From Incurvaria masculella (Eukaryota > Arthropoda > Insecta > Lepidoptera > Incurvariidae), in assembly GCA_946894095.1 (NCBI GenBank), contig OX335660.1, positions 7,259,001 to 7,323,000 on the forward strand: DNA of 64,000 nucleotides, written 5' to 3'. The position numbers were made by a program, and so were the translations under genes. Position 1 is the stretch's first letter, and each line of letters starts with the position of its first letter. The notes under the pieces were generated by a model, which was not told the DNA's origin, did not search any database, and saw nothing but the letters and a program-made list of their open reading frames with translations. Shown here piece after piece: positions 10,501 to 20,177 of the stretch.

Positions 10501-13500
10501 CACAATGGAGGAAGCATATCTACTAATAGATGGCGCTGATTCTAAGCCATTTTCATTCATTGCGATTGAGATATAAACCTAAAAAACTTATTGTCACTAA
10601 AGTATATTTTGGTATAGCCAGGATTTAACTGGATATTTTGTGTCTTTAATCGACATGACATTATAAACGCACCAAGAAAACAGAAAATTTATATTTTATC
10701 GACTTGATGAAACATATTTTTAATAGTGATCATTTTGATCATACAGTATCAAAGAAAAGTAATGATAAACCTGGCGAAGTTTCTTCTCGGTGACTGGACA
10801 TGGATGGCTAATACCACTCATTCTTCTTTTTATTCGGCCTTTAGTTGTCCACTGCTGGACGTAGGCCTCCCCCAGACTTCCCCAAGTTGTTCAATCTCCT
10901 GTTTTTTTCGTCAGTTGTCACCTGCTGTCTGACGTATATCATCTGACCAACGTGCTGGTGCTTTGCCAACGCTTCTTTTCCCTGTGTAGGGTCTCCACAT
11001 CAAAACTTCAGTGCTTCATCTGTGGTCATCTACCACACACTGCCACTACAATACCACACCTACTATCGTAATATTAGCCCAACATACACAAGGGGGGCTA
11101 GTAGCCATTCCAGGACCTACCCTTTATTGCACGTTACATTGAAATGGGTGGATATTTTTTTTAATGTAAAGCGCGGCATATGGCGTACGCCAGGACCTCT
11201 TAAGGTGCCCGACGACGCCCATGAGCTTTCGAACTTTCAGGGCTGCGAAAACCATGCCGGCCGGCCAGGTGCTTCTTCACACCATGTTTGAAGGATCCCA
11301 GGTGGTACTTAAGGGGAAATAACTCGGCAGGGAGTGCGTTCCATAGTTTACCGACCCTATAGATAAAGGACCTAGAGGATCGGTTGGTTCTGATTTTTGG
11401 AATGTCGACAGTGAACGGGTGCATTTCCTGCCTGTTCCGTGTTGTGCGATGGTAGAAAGGGGACGGAGGGACAGTGTTATGCAGCTCCGATGAACATTCT
11501 CCATGGTAAAGACGGTAGAACACAGAGAGAGACCCAACATCCCTTTGGAGTTGGAGGGTCTCTAGATTCAAAGACACCTCGGGATCGTCGACGAGACGCA
11601 CGGCCCGACGCTGTATCGAGTCCAGGGAGCCAAGCAGGTGCTGAGCTGAGCCGTCCCACAAATGCGAGCAGTACTCCACGCAAGACCTTATCTGCGCCTT
11701 ATAAAGGAGCAGTTTTTGGTCAGGCGTGAAATACTGTCGCACCCTGTTAAGAACTCCCAGCTTTTTCGAGGCAAGCTTGGCTTTATCCTCGATATAGCGT
11801 CCGAAATTAAGGTTATGCGTCAGGTCGACCTCAAGTATCCCTTTATGCTCGTCAATATGTAGAGTTGCTCCCTGGAAAGTCGGAACCACACTGAATGGAG
11901 TACGCTTCGCACTGAACACGCACGCCTGTGTCTTGTTCGCGTTAAACTCGACGAGGTTCTGGAGACCCCATTCGGAAACTTTTTCCAGGGTCTCTTCGAG
12001 TCTAACAACGAGGCGCCGCCTATTCTCCTCCATGCTGCATCTTCCTCATCACGGAGCCTGTCTTATTTTTTGAAACAGGGAATGTCCCAGAGCGCAACAG
12101 CACGGTTTTGTACCGTGCCCGCGAATGAGTTAGGCCCACCGGGTTGGGTCACCTTAAAATTTTCTATCAAACATTATTTGGCAGCAGCATTTAGATCTAA
12201 GTATGGATTTAATTACTGTGGACGGAAAACCAGTAAAGTTTCTTTGCGGATTCTTCTTTGCTGTATTGTATTATATTGTTTATTCATCATCTATAGACAG
12301 TACACTGCATCATATGTTAGCATAACATTACTGAGTTGAATGAATCTGGGAATCTATCAGTTTTTGACGAACTTAGTATAGTTTGCCTCCAAAAAAATTT
12401 AAATAAATGATATGAAATGATATGTAATATACGTCTAATAGGGCAAATAAAGTGAAACTGAAATTAATTCAGCAATAAAATTTGAAATCAAAAGATTATC
12501 TATGACTTTTTTTTATTCGATGAAAAGGCTTTTCGTTTCATTTATTTCAAATAAGACAAACCTGCAACTTGCTGCAGAGTTTCCTTCATCTCCTGCCGCT
12601 TGTCGGCGCTCAACACCCGCAGCCGCTCGTCCAGCCGCATGCCCACCTGACGCGACAGCATCTCCAGGGCTTCCAGGTGCACCAGACCTAACCGCAAATA
12701 TTTACGTGCACATGTACTATGTATATAATATTACATTATTAAATATACAACCTAACCTAACCTAAAAGCAATGTATTCCCTGAACACTGACCAAAGACTT
12801 CGTGGACATTCTCTGAAACTCAATCATAATAGCTTTAATTCCAACCCGAGGAAACACTTTCTGTCAAACCATGTTGTGGAAGACTGGAACAAGCTGCCGG
12901 AGGAAATCATAAGTGAATAGTTTCAAAAACAATTTGGACAATCTCGTAATAAATATAAAAAAAAACTATTTGTATTATGAACACTTAAGGTCGGCCCGTA
13001 AGCATCAGAAAATTTCGCCTCCCATACAAGCGTAGTTAACTAATAATTTAAAAACCACTGTTCCTACTTACTAGATATTTGGTGTCTAATATTGAACTAC
13101 AAATATCTGTGTCTGCATATCTTTGTTTTTTCGGTAAATGGATTCTGGGTCAAATCACAGAGAAAACAAAATTCGTATGAAGATTTTCTTTTTGCTTTCA
13201 TTTCATTCGGTTTGGATTTTTCAAAAAAACAAAAGCGTGCAGACACAGATATTTGTTACCAGATATTAGGCATTTAATATCAATTTAATTGGAATTCCAA
13301 ATGATTAGTAAACTACGTTTGTATGGGGAGCATAGCTTACGGGCCGTTCTTAAGATAAAAAAATATATAAAATAAAAACAATGTGCACTCAATCGGTAGT
13401 ACACGCATCAGCTTGCAGCTGCTAGTTGAGTAGACCGTTGAGAGAGGCTGGCCGTGGTTCGGATTCCACGTTAAACTGTAGGTCCCCTTCCTTACTTACT

Positions 13501-16500
13501 AGGTGGTAGGGTTTATCCCGCCCGGGTTGGTACCATCGCGTTGGATGAACGATGGTCGAAGCGGCAATGCAAATTGTCCGTGTTTTCCATCCAGTTCAAT
13601 GTAGCCGTGCAATATAAGGAAGGTCCTGGCATGGCACCTAGTTCCCATGTGGTGTGTTGGGCTAATACCATGACAGAAGGTGTGGTATTAGCCATCCATG
13701 TCCAGTCACATAAAAAAAAGATATATATAATAATAATAATAATTTAGTATCCATGAAGTTAAGGCCTCAGTGAGCACTCTTTTTCGCTTCAATAAGAATG
13801 ATAAAAACATTCAATGTTGAAGCCTCCTAAAATCTCACCTTCAAAGTCATCAAACAGCGTCTCGTAATGCACCTCCTTCGCCTCCCTCTTCCACTCCCGC
13901 AGTTGGTCCTCCTCGTCAGCCCGCGACTTCGCCTCGCGGAGTATCTGCGAGAGCACCGGCTTGTCGCCGCCGTCGAGCCCGAGCATCGCGCGCTTCTTCG
14001 CCAGCCCGGGGTCGCCGTCCTGGAGCACCTCCATCGTCTTCTTGCCGATCGTCTCGAGCGTGTCGAGACCGCCCGTGATCACCTTGCTGCCTGCAATGAG
14101 AGTGCGGTCGCGTAAGGCTCAGTTCCCGCAGTCAGTCCTCGTTATTTTTAAGTAAATAAACTTGAAGTAAATAAACTGAATGAATATTATATGTGTCAAT
14201 CGACCTTGAAGCAAGGAGACATTAATTAAAGAAATAGAGCTGTGAAAAGAACTACTTTATGAATATACTGCAAGATTGCACCTGAAACAGCAAACCAGTT
14301 TAGCAATTTGGCCACCGCTCTATACCAATAATTTAGAGTTCCCTATACTCTCTCCTACCGTATTCAATGCCTCCTACTATCACATTGTTTAAGATTATAC
14401 ATACATTGATTCACCGTTCCTTCATTGCTGCTTCACGGTCGATTCTACATACATATCAGATGATCTGTACTAGAAAAACTGTTGTGTGTATATGTGACGT
14501 GAAATGATGTGGTGAACCTAATTCTCAGAATTATTAGACAAAGCTTGTATAGTGTTGTTCTGACCTGTGTTTTCGACAAACTTTGTTATATGACTGACAC
14601 CAGACATGAGGTTTCCAAAAGCAAATCCATCATTGGAAGCGGCCGTGTTCACATCTTCTCCATCAGCAGGCACGGTGTTCGGAGCCGCAGGAGGGCTGAC
14701 CTCACTCTGCGCGTCTGCATTCTCGAGATTCCTCTTGGCGAGTTCTTCGGGCTCCGGGGCCCCGATACCAGACTCCAGGGCGTTTGATACTGTCGAGAGG
14801 CCCTGGAAAACAATTTCTCGAAGATTTTTGTTTTGTGTTTTTTCACATTGAAACAAAGAAGTAAAAAAGTTCTAGGTACATATTATACATGTATATCCAC
14901 TGCTTCTGCTAACATCTAGATGTTTCAGAAATTCTCTTACTACACATTCAGTAGGCCTCAAAAATTGGCTAGTTAACTATAGTCAGCCACTGGGCAAACC
15001 TAAGATGTAATATTAGGTTTATTTATATATTAGGATATAATCTCGCTATGAGAACCAAATCGATCAAACAGGTTTTTGTAAAAGGCTGGGCCATTTGCAA
15101 TGAAGCATGAACAAGGCAGTAGAGGCATGTCCACAACGTGCGTACCTGTGAGACAGTGTTGGTGAGTGTGGAGATGCCGGCGGAGGCCGAGCTGAGCAGG
15201 GAGTCCACTCCCCAGCCCCAACCCCACCCGCTGCCACCGCCGCCGTCTCCGCTCGCTCCCCTGCCGCCCGGCGACAGCCCGAAGAGACGGTCCGCCACAG
15301 ATTTAATTCTGTCGTCCTCCTCTGGCTCTGACGCTGGCTTGGAGACATTCTGATCCTGAAATGTTTGCAGGATAAACATAAATATTTTAATATGGTATAT
15401 AGTATGGAGGTCACCGTCCGTGGTTATCTAAATACTGTCATGATATTAGCCCAACACACTACATTTACAAATAAATAAGGTGTAATGCCCGAACCTAACT
15501 TAGATTGCACGCTACTGGGTATATTCATTGCCGCTTGGACCATGTTACATTCAAGGCAATAATCAATAAAAGATCACAAGAAAAATTAAATCATAAATTA
15601 TAGACTAGTAAAGTTTCTTTGCGGGTTCTTCTTCAATGAGTTGATCGAATATGCGGATCAATCAAATTGTGACATGACTTAGTGTAGTTTGACGACCAGA
15701 AGTTGAATAAATAAATGAAATGAAATAATTCTAGGTACCATCCTAGTGGGGGAACGAGTCTACAGTTTTACATCGATTCTGAACCATGGAACAGCTCGCA
15801 ATGAAATGCGTAATGAAATGCACTTATCCAACTAAAAAAGAGACATAATTTGGTCAATGAATGAAAGAAAGTGCCGGGGCAGGGATCGAACCCATCCTGG
15901 GTTGGCATGGAAAGCAAGACCCTGCGCCCCTGAGCCACGAACTACAGGCAGCTAACAGAGATTAATTGTTTAGATGTCTACGGACTTTACATAAATCTAC
16001 CTTTGCACTGGTGACATCGTCTTGTCCCCAATCATCAAACTGGTCCCATCCCTCATCAGCACCCTTTGCTTGAGAGTTGACCGCTGGTTGTCTCACAGGA
16101 TCCACTGGAGAGGCAGGCGCAGGTTTCTGAACAGTTGTGTCGGTTGGAGTGATGGCTTTATCTGTTGGTGGTGATATCGGTTGGGCAGCCGAAGTAGGCT
16201 CTTCATCTATATCAAAATCGTCCCATCCGTCTGTTGGTTTTGACTAAAAAATTAAAACAACAACTGCATATCAATATGTAATCAAGGCACTAAAATAAAA
16301 ATTAGTACTTAAGGAATCAAGAAAAACTACTACACATACATAAACAAATACTTTTTGATTGTATAAATTGGCCAGGTAGCCCAAGTTATTTATCATATAA
16401 ATAATTCCAGGGACTCTGGGACTTTAGCTGTCTGTGACACAAACAACAGCTCTTTTTATCTAGTTTTAAGACTTGGCCGTAACAAACTATGCCAGCCCGA

Positions 16501-17992
16501 TGATTACTTCTTGAGTATAGTTGCATCAAGCTACCAGCTACTTGCTGATAGCTTTCTATCTTTTGCTATCTTGTCGGCTCTTCTTCGCCAGAAGTAATCA
16601 ACCGACATGAAAAAAAATTACGAATCCGAGTGTGTAATATGCATCTAACGAAAAAAAAATACGAATCCGAGTGTGTAATATGCATTTAACGGAAGAAGTA
16701 ACAATTCTTTAGAGCCAATTACAGCTTGAAAAATATACAATTTCTCAAAACTCTTTTGAACTGGGCTTTTCTAACATTACCGAGCTAAACCAAGGAATAC
16801 AGAGTGTTTCAGACACAATAGTTTTGTACCAAATTTCTTTGTCCAAACTTTCTGCCAGTGTTCTATCAAAATCTGTATATATATTCCTTTGGCTATCTGC
16901 ACAACGTCAGTAACAAAAACCATATAATCCAGCATTTACCTCACATTCTATAATCTGGCTGATGTTGAGATGCGTCTCGTTCACGCTATCTTACTGATGT
17001 GCTCTATATGCCAGTAAGGTCAAAGGTTTAGGTATTAATAGGTCCTTTCCAGTACTCTGCTAGTTGCTAATAATGTGTACTAATGTAAACCACAGCTATG
17101 TGGGCTCGTCGGGTAGGTAACTGACCTGATTGATCTAAGTGACTTAAGGTGGCCCATCCCGCTCATCTCCCCATACAAAAGGGGAAAGAAGATCACGCCC
17201 TTATTTCTTGTCAGAGATCCAAAATTTTGCTCAAAATAGCTTTATTGATCGAACTAGATGTCTGATGACCATTGGCATTGTAAAATTGTGTTTGGTTTCT
17301 AAGTTATAAGGTCCGAAAGTTCAAATTTTTGCGCATTTTATACAATAACTTTGGAGGAGGATTACGCAATGATAAATAATATAATAATATAATAACAAAA
17401 TCATAAAGTAAGCACATCTTAAAAAGATTAATCATCAGACATAGCTTATTTAATCAAGACTTAAGTATAATCTATTTGGTTTTTGTAAAATTTTTGACTA
17501 CAGCGTTCATGGTTTACTTTTAGCTATAAGTCGTTTTGAAATAAAAATTTTGGTAAATCTTACCAAATCATACACTATGCACATTGTCTGTTTTTGTGGA
17601 CATGTTGCATCTTCCTCATCACGGAGCCTGTCTTATTTTTTGAAACAGAGAAGGTCCCAGAGCGCAACAGCACGGTTTTGTAGCGTGCCCGCGAATGAGT
17701 TAGGCCCGCCGGGTTGGGCCACCTTAATACCTAAAATCAATAAAATTGTTGCAGCGTTTTGCCAATATAAGGATTTCAATCTTACTGGATCAGCGGATGT
17801 GACTACGGGCTTTCCAGGAAGGTTAAGCGTTGCCACTGTCTGCACTGGAGTGACCTCTGTTCTTCCAGCAGCTCCGTCTTCTGAATCATAGTTGGATGAA
17901 CTGGTCCGCTTGGATCTGCGACGTCGCTCTGAGCCCTCCGCGGAAGTGGCTTCGTCCGCACTGGCAAATTCATCGCTGTCGCTTGAAGCCAT
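7435..17992 (-). CDS. FAM114A: FAM114A/NOXP20-family protein, complete ten-exon gene
   Basis: Joining ten minus-strand exons (17786-17992, 16001-16243, 15146-15355, 14565-14802, 13839-14090, 12562-12687, 10059-10197, 9373-9576, 8422-8548, 7435-7509) gives 1821 bases: 606 codons plus stop, all phases agreeing and all introns GT-AG. From residue 1: an acidic, Ser-rich start (DSDEFASADE), two WDxFD-type acidic motifs in exon 2, the W-G-W-G...SLLSSAS block, GGLDTLETIGKKTMEV, LSQILREAK, HLEALEML, a Glu-rich stretch, and a C-terminus with NSSTYIQNAFQL. This order and spacing are those of FAM114A1/A2 (DUF719); the vertebrate proteins are about 505-563 residues. Family members are reported as Rab2-binding, Golgi-associated cytosolic proteins; that role is known from the family, not seen here. 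No signal peptide or membrane span. The start is set by an in-frame TAA 18 bases upstream. Confidence 0.93.
7696..7925 (+). mobile_element. SINE-A copy in FAM114A intron 9
   Basis: It contains CTAGGCGGTAGGG, GGTTGGTACCATAGCATTG, GATGGTCGAAGCGACAATG and GATCCTGGCATGGCACG in SINE-A order. The 5' tRNA-like head is missing. Confidence 0.7.
8079..8153 (+). mobile_element. Solo right arm of SINE-B/TIR element
   Basis: TTTTACTGGGCTTTATTC, ATGTGTCCTTGCTTCATGG, then CGATTATACATACATAC and CACATTCC match the right terminal repeat of the 19835-20177 element. The rest is absent. It lies in FAM114A intron 9. Confidence 0.6.
8422..8548 (-). CDS. FAM114A: FAM114A exon 9
   Basis: 127 bases. Acceptor CTTGAAG|G, donor GAG|GTAACT, phase 0 out. 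It encodes MTSVLTRHISRLATAFTDTL and ends TYITNVFLE, corresponding to the QMTIVLCKEL...AVFLE region. Confidence 0.9.
8883..8950 (+). mobile_element. SINE-A head fragment
   Basis: It has a tRNA-type A box TAGCCTAGTGGCGCG and a decayed B box (GGTTGGGTTCTAG) in FAM114A intron 8. Confidence 0.5.
9373..9576 (-). CDS. FAM114A: FAM114A exon 8
   Basis: 204 bases, phase 2 in and out. Acceptor CCTCCGCAG|A, donor GCA|GTAAGT. It encodes QWEGVASWLAEQR, then an Ala/Gly linker, then ALAQCTALAVEVYHRAAELL, matching the AELTACSIELFHKTAAL helix of the human protein. Confidence 0.88.
10059..10197 (-). CDS. FAM114A: FAM114A exon 7 (acidic run)
   Basis: 139 bases, phase 1 in, phase 2 out. Acceptor TTTCAG|AG, donor TCAA|GTAAGA. 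It encodes ELCEMP, a run of six glutamates and a DNNDD tail, as in the EFCEEEEEE stretch of FAM114A2, then a predicted helix ending FQPLVK. Confidence 0.9.
10385..10470 (-). mobile_element. tRNA-like SINE head
   Basis: Read on the minus strand: TTAGCTCAGCAGTAGAGCAG (A-box region), about 30 bp, then GCAGGTTCAAATCCTGC (B box with its stem). The acceptor stem does not close and there is sequence continuing past it, so this is a SINE head and not a working tRNA gene. It lies in FAM114A intron 6. A relative is at 52968. Confidence 0.6.
10831..11115. mobile_element. LINE-derived repeat followed by SINE-A fragment
   Basis: 10831-11015 contains CCACTGCTGGACGTAGGCCT and GACGTATATCATCTGACCAA, a LINE 3'-region sequence I recognise as common in Lepidoptera. 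11020-11115 carries minus-oriented SINE-A pieces (AATATTAGCCCAACATACAC, CCAGGACCTACCC). Both lie in FAM114A intron 6. Confidence 0.45.
11153..12033 (-). mobile_element. Non-LTR retrotransposon, reverse transcriptase C-terminal part
   Basis: An open frame of 277 codons (11200-12033), the longest in the window. It encodes the region after the RT catalytic site: VSEWGLQNLVEFNANKTQ, KLASKKLGVLNR, LLYKAQIRSCVEYCSHLWDG, SIQRRAVRLVDDPE and KLWNALPAELFP. The YxDD active site and all ORF1 are missing, so it is a 5'-truncated copy. It is of the CR1/Jockey-type LINEs (clade uncertain). It sits inside FAM114A intron 6, same strand as the gene. It has no in-frame stop, so it is young. Related pieces lie at 46145, 48068, 53136 and 62227. 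Confidence 0.85.
12034..12152 (+). mobile_element. Right end of the TTAA-flanked element
   Basis: GCATCTTCCTCATCACGGAG through GGGTCACCTTAA. The same block ends the elements at 17144-17727 and 33500-34335. It abuts the LINE at 12033. Confidence 0.6.
12170..12425 (+). mobile_element. LINE 3' tail with (AAATG)n
   Basis: TTTAGATCTAAGTATG, GTAAAGTTTCTTTGCGG, AGTATAGTTTGCC and a tail of AAATGATATGAAATG. The same tail occurs at 15600-15727 and 47230-47421. No coding sequence remains. Confidence 0.6.
12562..12687 (-). CDS. FAM114A: FAM114A exon 6
   Basis: 126 bases, phase 1 in and out. Acceptor GGTTAG|GT, donor GCAG|GTTTGT. It encodes LVHLEALEMLSRQ and a helical, Arg/Glu-rich stretch ending TLQQVA, matching HLEALEMLSQESE and what follows in the vertebrate protein. 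Confidence 0.93.
12772..12976 (+). mobile_element. LINE reverse-transcriptase C-terminal remnant
   Basis: The plus strand reads as RLRGHSLKLNHN, KHFLSNHVVEDWNKLPEEI, the usual C-terminal signature of RT proteins in insect LINEs (RGHSxKL...FFxNRVxxxWNxLP). A stop follows. It lies in FAM114A intron 5. Confidence 0.65.
12984..13354. mobile_element. Foldback element, about 371 bp
   Basis: Ends CTTAAGGTCGGCCCGTAAGC and GCTTACGGGCCGTTCTTAAG. Further inside, CCCATACAAGCGTAGTTAAC pairs with GTAAACTACGTTTGTATGGG, and AATATCTGTGTCTGCA pairs with TGCAGACACAGATATT. The whole of each arm is thus related. A partial relative is at 43735-44000. It lies in FAM114A intron 5. Confidence 0.75.
13416..13745 (+). 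mobile_element. SINE-A copy plus (ATA)n tail
   Basis: Well-preserved body: TAGGTCCCCTTCC, CTAGGTGGTAGGGTTTATCC, CGCCCGGGTTGGTACCATCG, GATGGTCGAAGCGGCAATG, TCCTGGCATGGCACC, then CATCCATGTCCAGTCACAT and an A/AT tail. A B-box-like GTGGTTCGGATTCC lies at the 5' side. It is in FAM114A intron 5. Confidence 0.8.
13839..14090 (-). CDS. FAM114A: FAM114A exon 5 (most conserved block)
   Basis: 252 bases, phase 1 in and out. Acceptor ATTGCAG|GC, donor GAAG|GTGAGA. It encodes GSKVITGGLDTLETIGKKTM, DGDPGLAKKRAML, LSQILREAK and HYETLFDDFEG, each aligning in order with FAM114A2. This exon alone fixes the family. Confidence 0.95.
14182..14460 (-). mobile_element. SINE-B/TIR element, diverged copy
   Basis: Left arm GAATATTATATGTGTCAATC, then GACATTAATTAAAGAAATAG; right arm CTTCACGGTCGATTCTACAT. 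The centre is a decayed tRNA-like region in minus orientation. It lies in FAM114A intron 4. Confidence 0.55.
14565..14802 (-). CDS. FAM114A: FAM114A exon 4
   Basis: 238 bases. Acceptor TTTTCCAG|GGC, donor ACAG|GTCAGA, leaving phase 1. It continues GLSTVSNALESGIG, which lines up with the GQGISNVIEKAETSLGIP region of the human protein, and ends near SHITKFVENT. Confidence 0.9.
15146..15355 (-). CDS. FAM114A: FAM114A exon 3 (start of DUF719)
   Basis: 70 codons, phase 0 both ends. Acceptor TTTCAG|GAT, donor CAG|GTACGC. It contains the family hallmark: a Gly/Trp alternation followed by VDSLLSSASAGISTLTNTV, matching the W-G-x-W-G-x-SLLSSAS block of vertebrate FAM114A proteins. It is strongly GC-rich compared with its introns. 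Confidence 0.92.
15403..15955 (-). mobile_element. SINE-A copy split by a LINE tail
   Basis: A minus-oriented SINE-A 3' part (GATATTAGCCCAACACACTA, 15403-15545), then a plus LINE tail (15546-15730: TAAAGTTTCTTTGCGGGTTC ... AATGAAATGAAAT), then the rest of the SINE (15735-15955: CTACAGTTTTACATCG, CACTTATCCAAC, GGGATCGAACCC). It fills most of FAM114A intron 2. Confidence 0.6.
16001..16243 (-). CDS. FAM114A: FAM114A exon 2
   Basis: 81 codons, phase 0 at both ends. Acceptor ATTTTTTAG|TCA, donor AAG|GTAGAT. It begins SKPTDGWDDFDIDEEP and ends with GWDQFDDWGQDD: two copies of an acidic-aromatic motif around a Pro/Thr-rich linker. Such W-x-x-F/D motifs often bind trafficking adaptors; that use is inference. 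Confidence 0.88.
16609..16690. repeat. Two-copy direct repeat
   Basis: TACGAATCCGAGTGTGTAAT followed by ATGCATYTAACG occurs twice in a row with a poly-A spacer. It is in FAM114A intron 1. Confidence 0.8.
17144..17727. mobile_element. TTAA-flanked inverted-repeat element
   Basis: Ends TTAAGGTGGCCCA and TGGGCCACCTTAA are a perfect 13-bp inverted pair. If TTAA is the target duplication, the element proper has 9-bp ends. The 584-bp interior is noncoding. A longer copy is at 33500-34335 and a right-end fragment at 12034-12152. TTAA is the usual piggyBac target, but the ends do not show the usual piggyBac CCC start, so the superfamily is open. It lies in FAM114A intron 1. Confidence 0.65.
17786..17992 (-). 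CDS. FAM114A: FAM114A exon 1 (start)
   Basis: 69 codons, ATG at 17992-17990 in context CCCACATGG. It encodes an acidic, serine-rich N-terminus with a short basic run (ERRRRSKR). The donor is CCA|GTAAGA, phase 0. Reading through the donor gives a longer false frame into an intron transposon. Confidence 0.9.
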
Positions 17993-18110
17993 GTGGGAAA
18001 TCAGAATTTAACCAAGAGTTTCTGGAGCCGAAAAAATCTAATGACACTTTTCTATTTACGTTGTTCGAGTTGACGTTTTTGACGTTTGTGTGACATGTGT
18101 CTTGTGTCAT
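17993..18110 (-). promoter_or_regulatory. 5' leader/promoter region of FAM114A
   Basis: About 120 bp before the ATG. An in-frame TAA lies 18 bases upstream of the start. There are repeated TGACGT/ACGTCA-like half sites (18070-18090: GTTGACGTTTTTGACG), and there is no TATA box. The transcription start cannot be fixed by eye. Confidence 0.4.
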
Positions 18111-18209
18111 GTTTCTCCTGTGTGGAAAGGCAAGGGATTTTTAGACCATACCATATGGTACCAAGAACATACCAGCATGGTAGGTGCTAAGCTCATCCAC
18201 TCAGAGGAA

Positions 18210-18466
18210 GAGAATCCAGGTCTAGCAAAACGTCACCTTCCGCATGATAATGGGGGCCGGGCGCTACGTCAAAAATGACGTAGGTAATCGCCAACGACGT
18301 GCAGAGGCCACCGGTGGAGGAATTCATTGTGAAGCTCGCGCGCCGCTTGTTTGAGCGCGCCGATGCTTTATCACATCCACACCTCACCAATCTTGCTCCC
18401 CTGCACGCACGGCCGCCCGAAGGACGTCCGCTGCCCCGAGAGCTGCTGCTGCACTCCCCGTCGCTC
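18210..18466 (+). pseudogene. Jockey-type LINE reverse-transcriptase C-terminus, frameshifted
   Basis: One frame reads MGAGRYVKNDV, then after a shift near 18287 another reads VQRPPVEEFIVKLARRLFER and HPHLTNLAPL up to a stop at 18465. RYVRND...P...EE.I..LAR..F.....HPN.L is the usual end of Jockey-like ORF2 proteins. It is a dead, 5'-truncated copy just upstream of the FAM114A promoter. Confidence 0.6.
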
Positions 18467-18559
18467 GGTCAGGAATGACGTGTTAAATGCAGCACCTGCC
18501 CGACTGCTCGAGGAAATAATGCCCAGCCCGCCGCTAGCTTATAGCGGCTGACCAAGGAC

Positions 18560-19834
18560 CGGCACTGCAGAGCATGCCGAGAAGCAGTTCGGGTAATAGG
18601 GGATACCCTCAGGCCCGTACCTGCACACAAATCGTGCAGAAGACCCAGGCCCCCCAAGGGATTTTTGGTTTTCAGTCTGGTGTGCTACTTCTCCGATGTA
18701 AATTTCATAGCGCCGCGAATTTTCATTGCCGCTTCGAACATGGTTACTGTGAATCACCGACGAATGTGAATTTCAAGATTAAACCCCGCATTTTGTTTTT
18801 TTTTTGCATTGGAGAGGCAAAGGCTTACTTAGACTACACAATGTCATTTTATCCTGTATTAACGTATTTTAGGTACTATATATTCGTCATCTGCTTAAAA
18901 AAAAAGAAGCGGGATTATAGACGGTTATTGAATATATTATTGGGACAACAAAATGAAAGGATCGAGTTAATAGTTATTTAGTTAGGCGCCAACATTTAAA
19001 TACTCGCCGAATATACATAAAAAAATATTGTAAATATTTTGTTCCATCGGTGAAAGCACCAGAGACGAATCAAACATATTTTTATTATTCGAAAAGCAAA
19101 GCCTGGGGTGAGGGAGTAGGTGAGAGGGTGGCTCCTTACGCGCATGCGTCAATTTGCGCCCTCCTCGACGCACTAACCCCAATTCTACAGAGTCGGCGAA
19201 CGGCTCGATATTATCACAGATTTCTCGATTCATTTGCTCTTCTCCCAAGTGGCTAACCTCAATATATTCGAATTCCCAAAGCGCGCTGAAGATTCGTGAA
19301 GCCGAAGACAATAAAAAAACTGCTGTCCAGTCAAAAACGAAAGGTGATCTTACGTAATATAAAAACGCCGTCCCTTCTAAGGTAAGACTTAATTAATTCT
19401 TTAGATTTCTACGAAGAACGTACCTGCGATGTGTGCGAGGAAGCACTTTGTGTTTTAATATTTTATTTGCTTTACGGTAGTGATTTATATGAATCGTTGT
19501 CCCAACAACGCCAGCATTGCCAAAGAGGAACCTTTATGGGATCGCTCCGATGTCTGTGTGTCTGTCGGTCTCACGCAAAAAATTCGGAAACCAATAATTC
19601 GACTAGGATGAAATGACATCAAAACGCGCAGAAAAACAATTTATTTTAGAAGTTCAAATGAATCGAGGGGGGTATTCATGCGAAGATTACATAAATGTAT
19701 AACAGCTGATTATTTATTAAGTTTGCTTGAGGAAATATTTTATTTCGATATTGAAAATGTATTAAATATAGGAATACAGTCCCGTTGAGTAAATATACTT
19801 TTTCGTACTAAGCAGGTACGTCGCTTATTCAAAG
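18560..19834. other. No feature recognised
   Basis: Mixed-composition sequence with short frames on both strands (for example 18574-18981 plus, 18982-19311 minus) that match nothing I know and show no convincing splice sites. Confidence 0.4.
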
Positions 19835-20177
19835 GAATGTGATATGTATGTATGCATAATCGACCGTAAATCAGGGACACCTTAATTTAAGAAATAGCCC
19901 ACTAAATAGAACGACTTTTCGAATGTACTAGTTAGCGTTAAATACACGTATGTAGGTATAATCTCAATAAATGTGTCAGCAGGAGGCATTCATTACGGGA
20001 GGAGGGACTGTAGGAGAATTCCAAATTATGGGTATATAGCCGGTGGCGACTGGTATGTTTTGCTGGTTCGGGTCCAGCCTTGCAGTATATTCGTAATGTA
20101 GTTCTTTTTACTGGGCTCTTTCTTCTATTAATGTGTCCTTGCTTCACGGTCGATTATACATACATAAATATCACATT
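19835..20177 (+). mobile_element. SINE-B/TIR element, best copy
   Basis: 343 bp. The left arm GAATGTGATATGTATGTATG... and the right arm ...CATACATAAATATCACATT are imperfect inverted repeats over about 85 bp. The core has ATTACGGGAGGAGGGACTG, GGTGGCGACTGG (A-box-like) and GGTTCGGGTCCAGCC (B-box-like). See the 37595 copy, where both boxes are better. Confidence 0.75.

Noticed and set aside
11439..11862. Plus-strand frames of 96 and 66 codons
   Set aside because: Antisense of the LINE frame 11200-12033.
17633..17992. A 119-codon single-exon gene
   Set aside because: The first 69 codons are FAM114A exon 1; the rest is read-through past the donor into intron and a transposon end.
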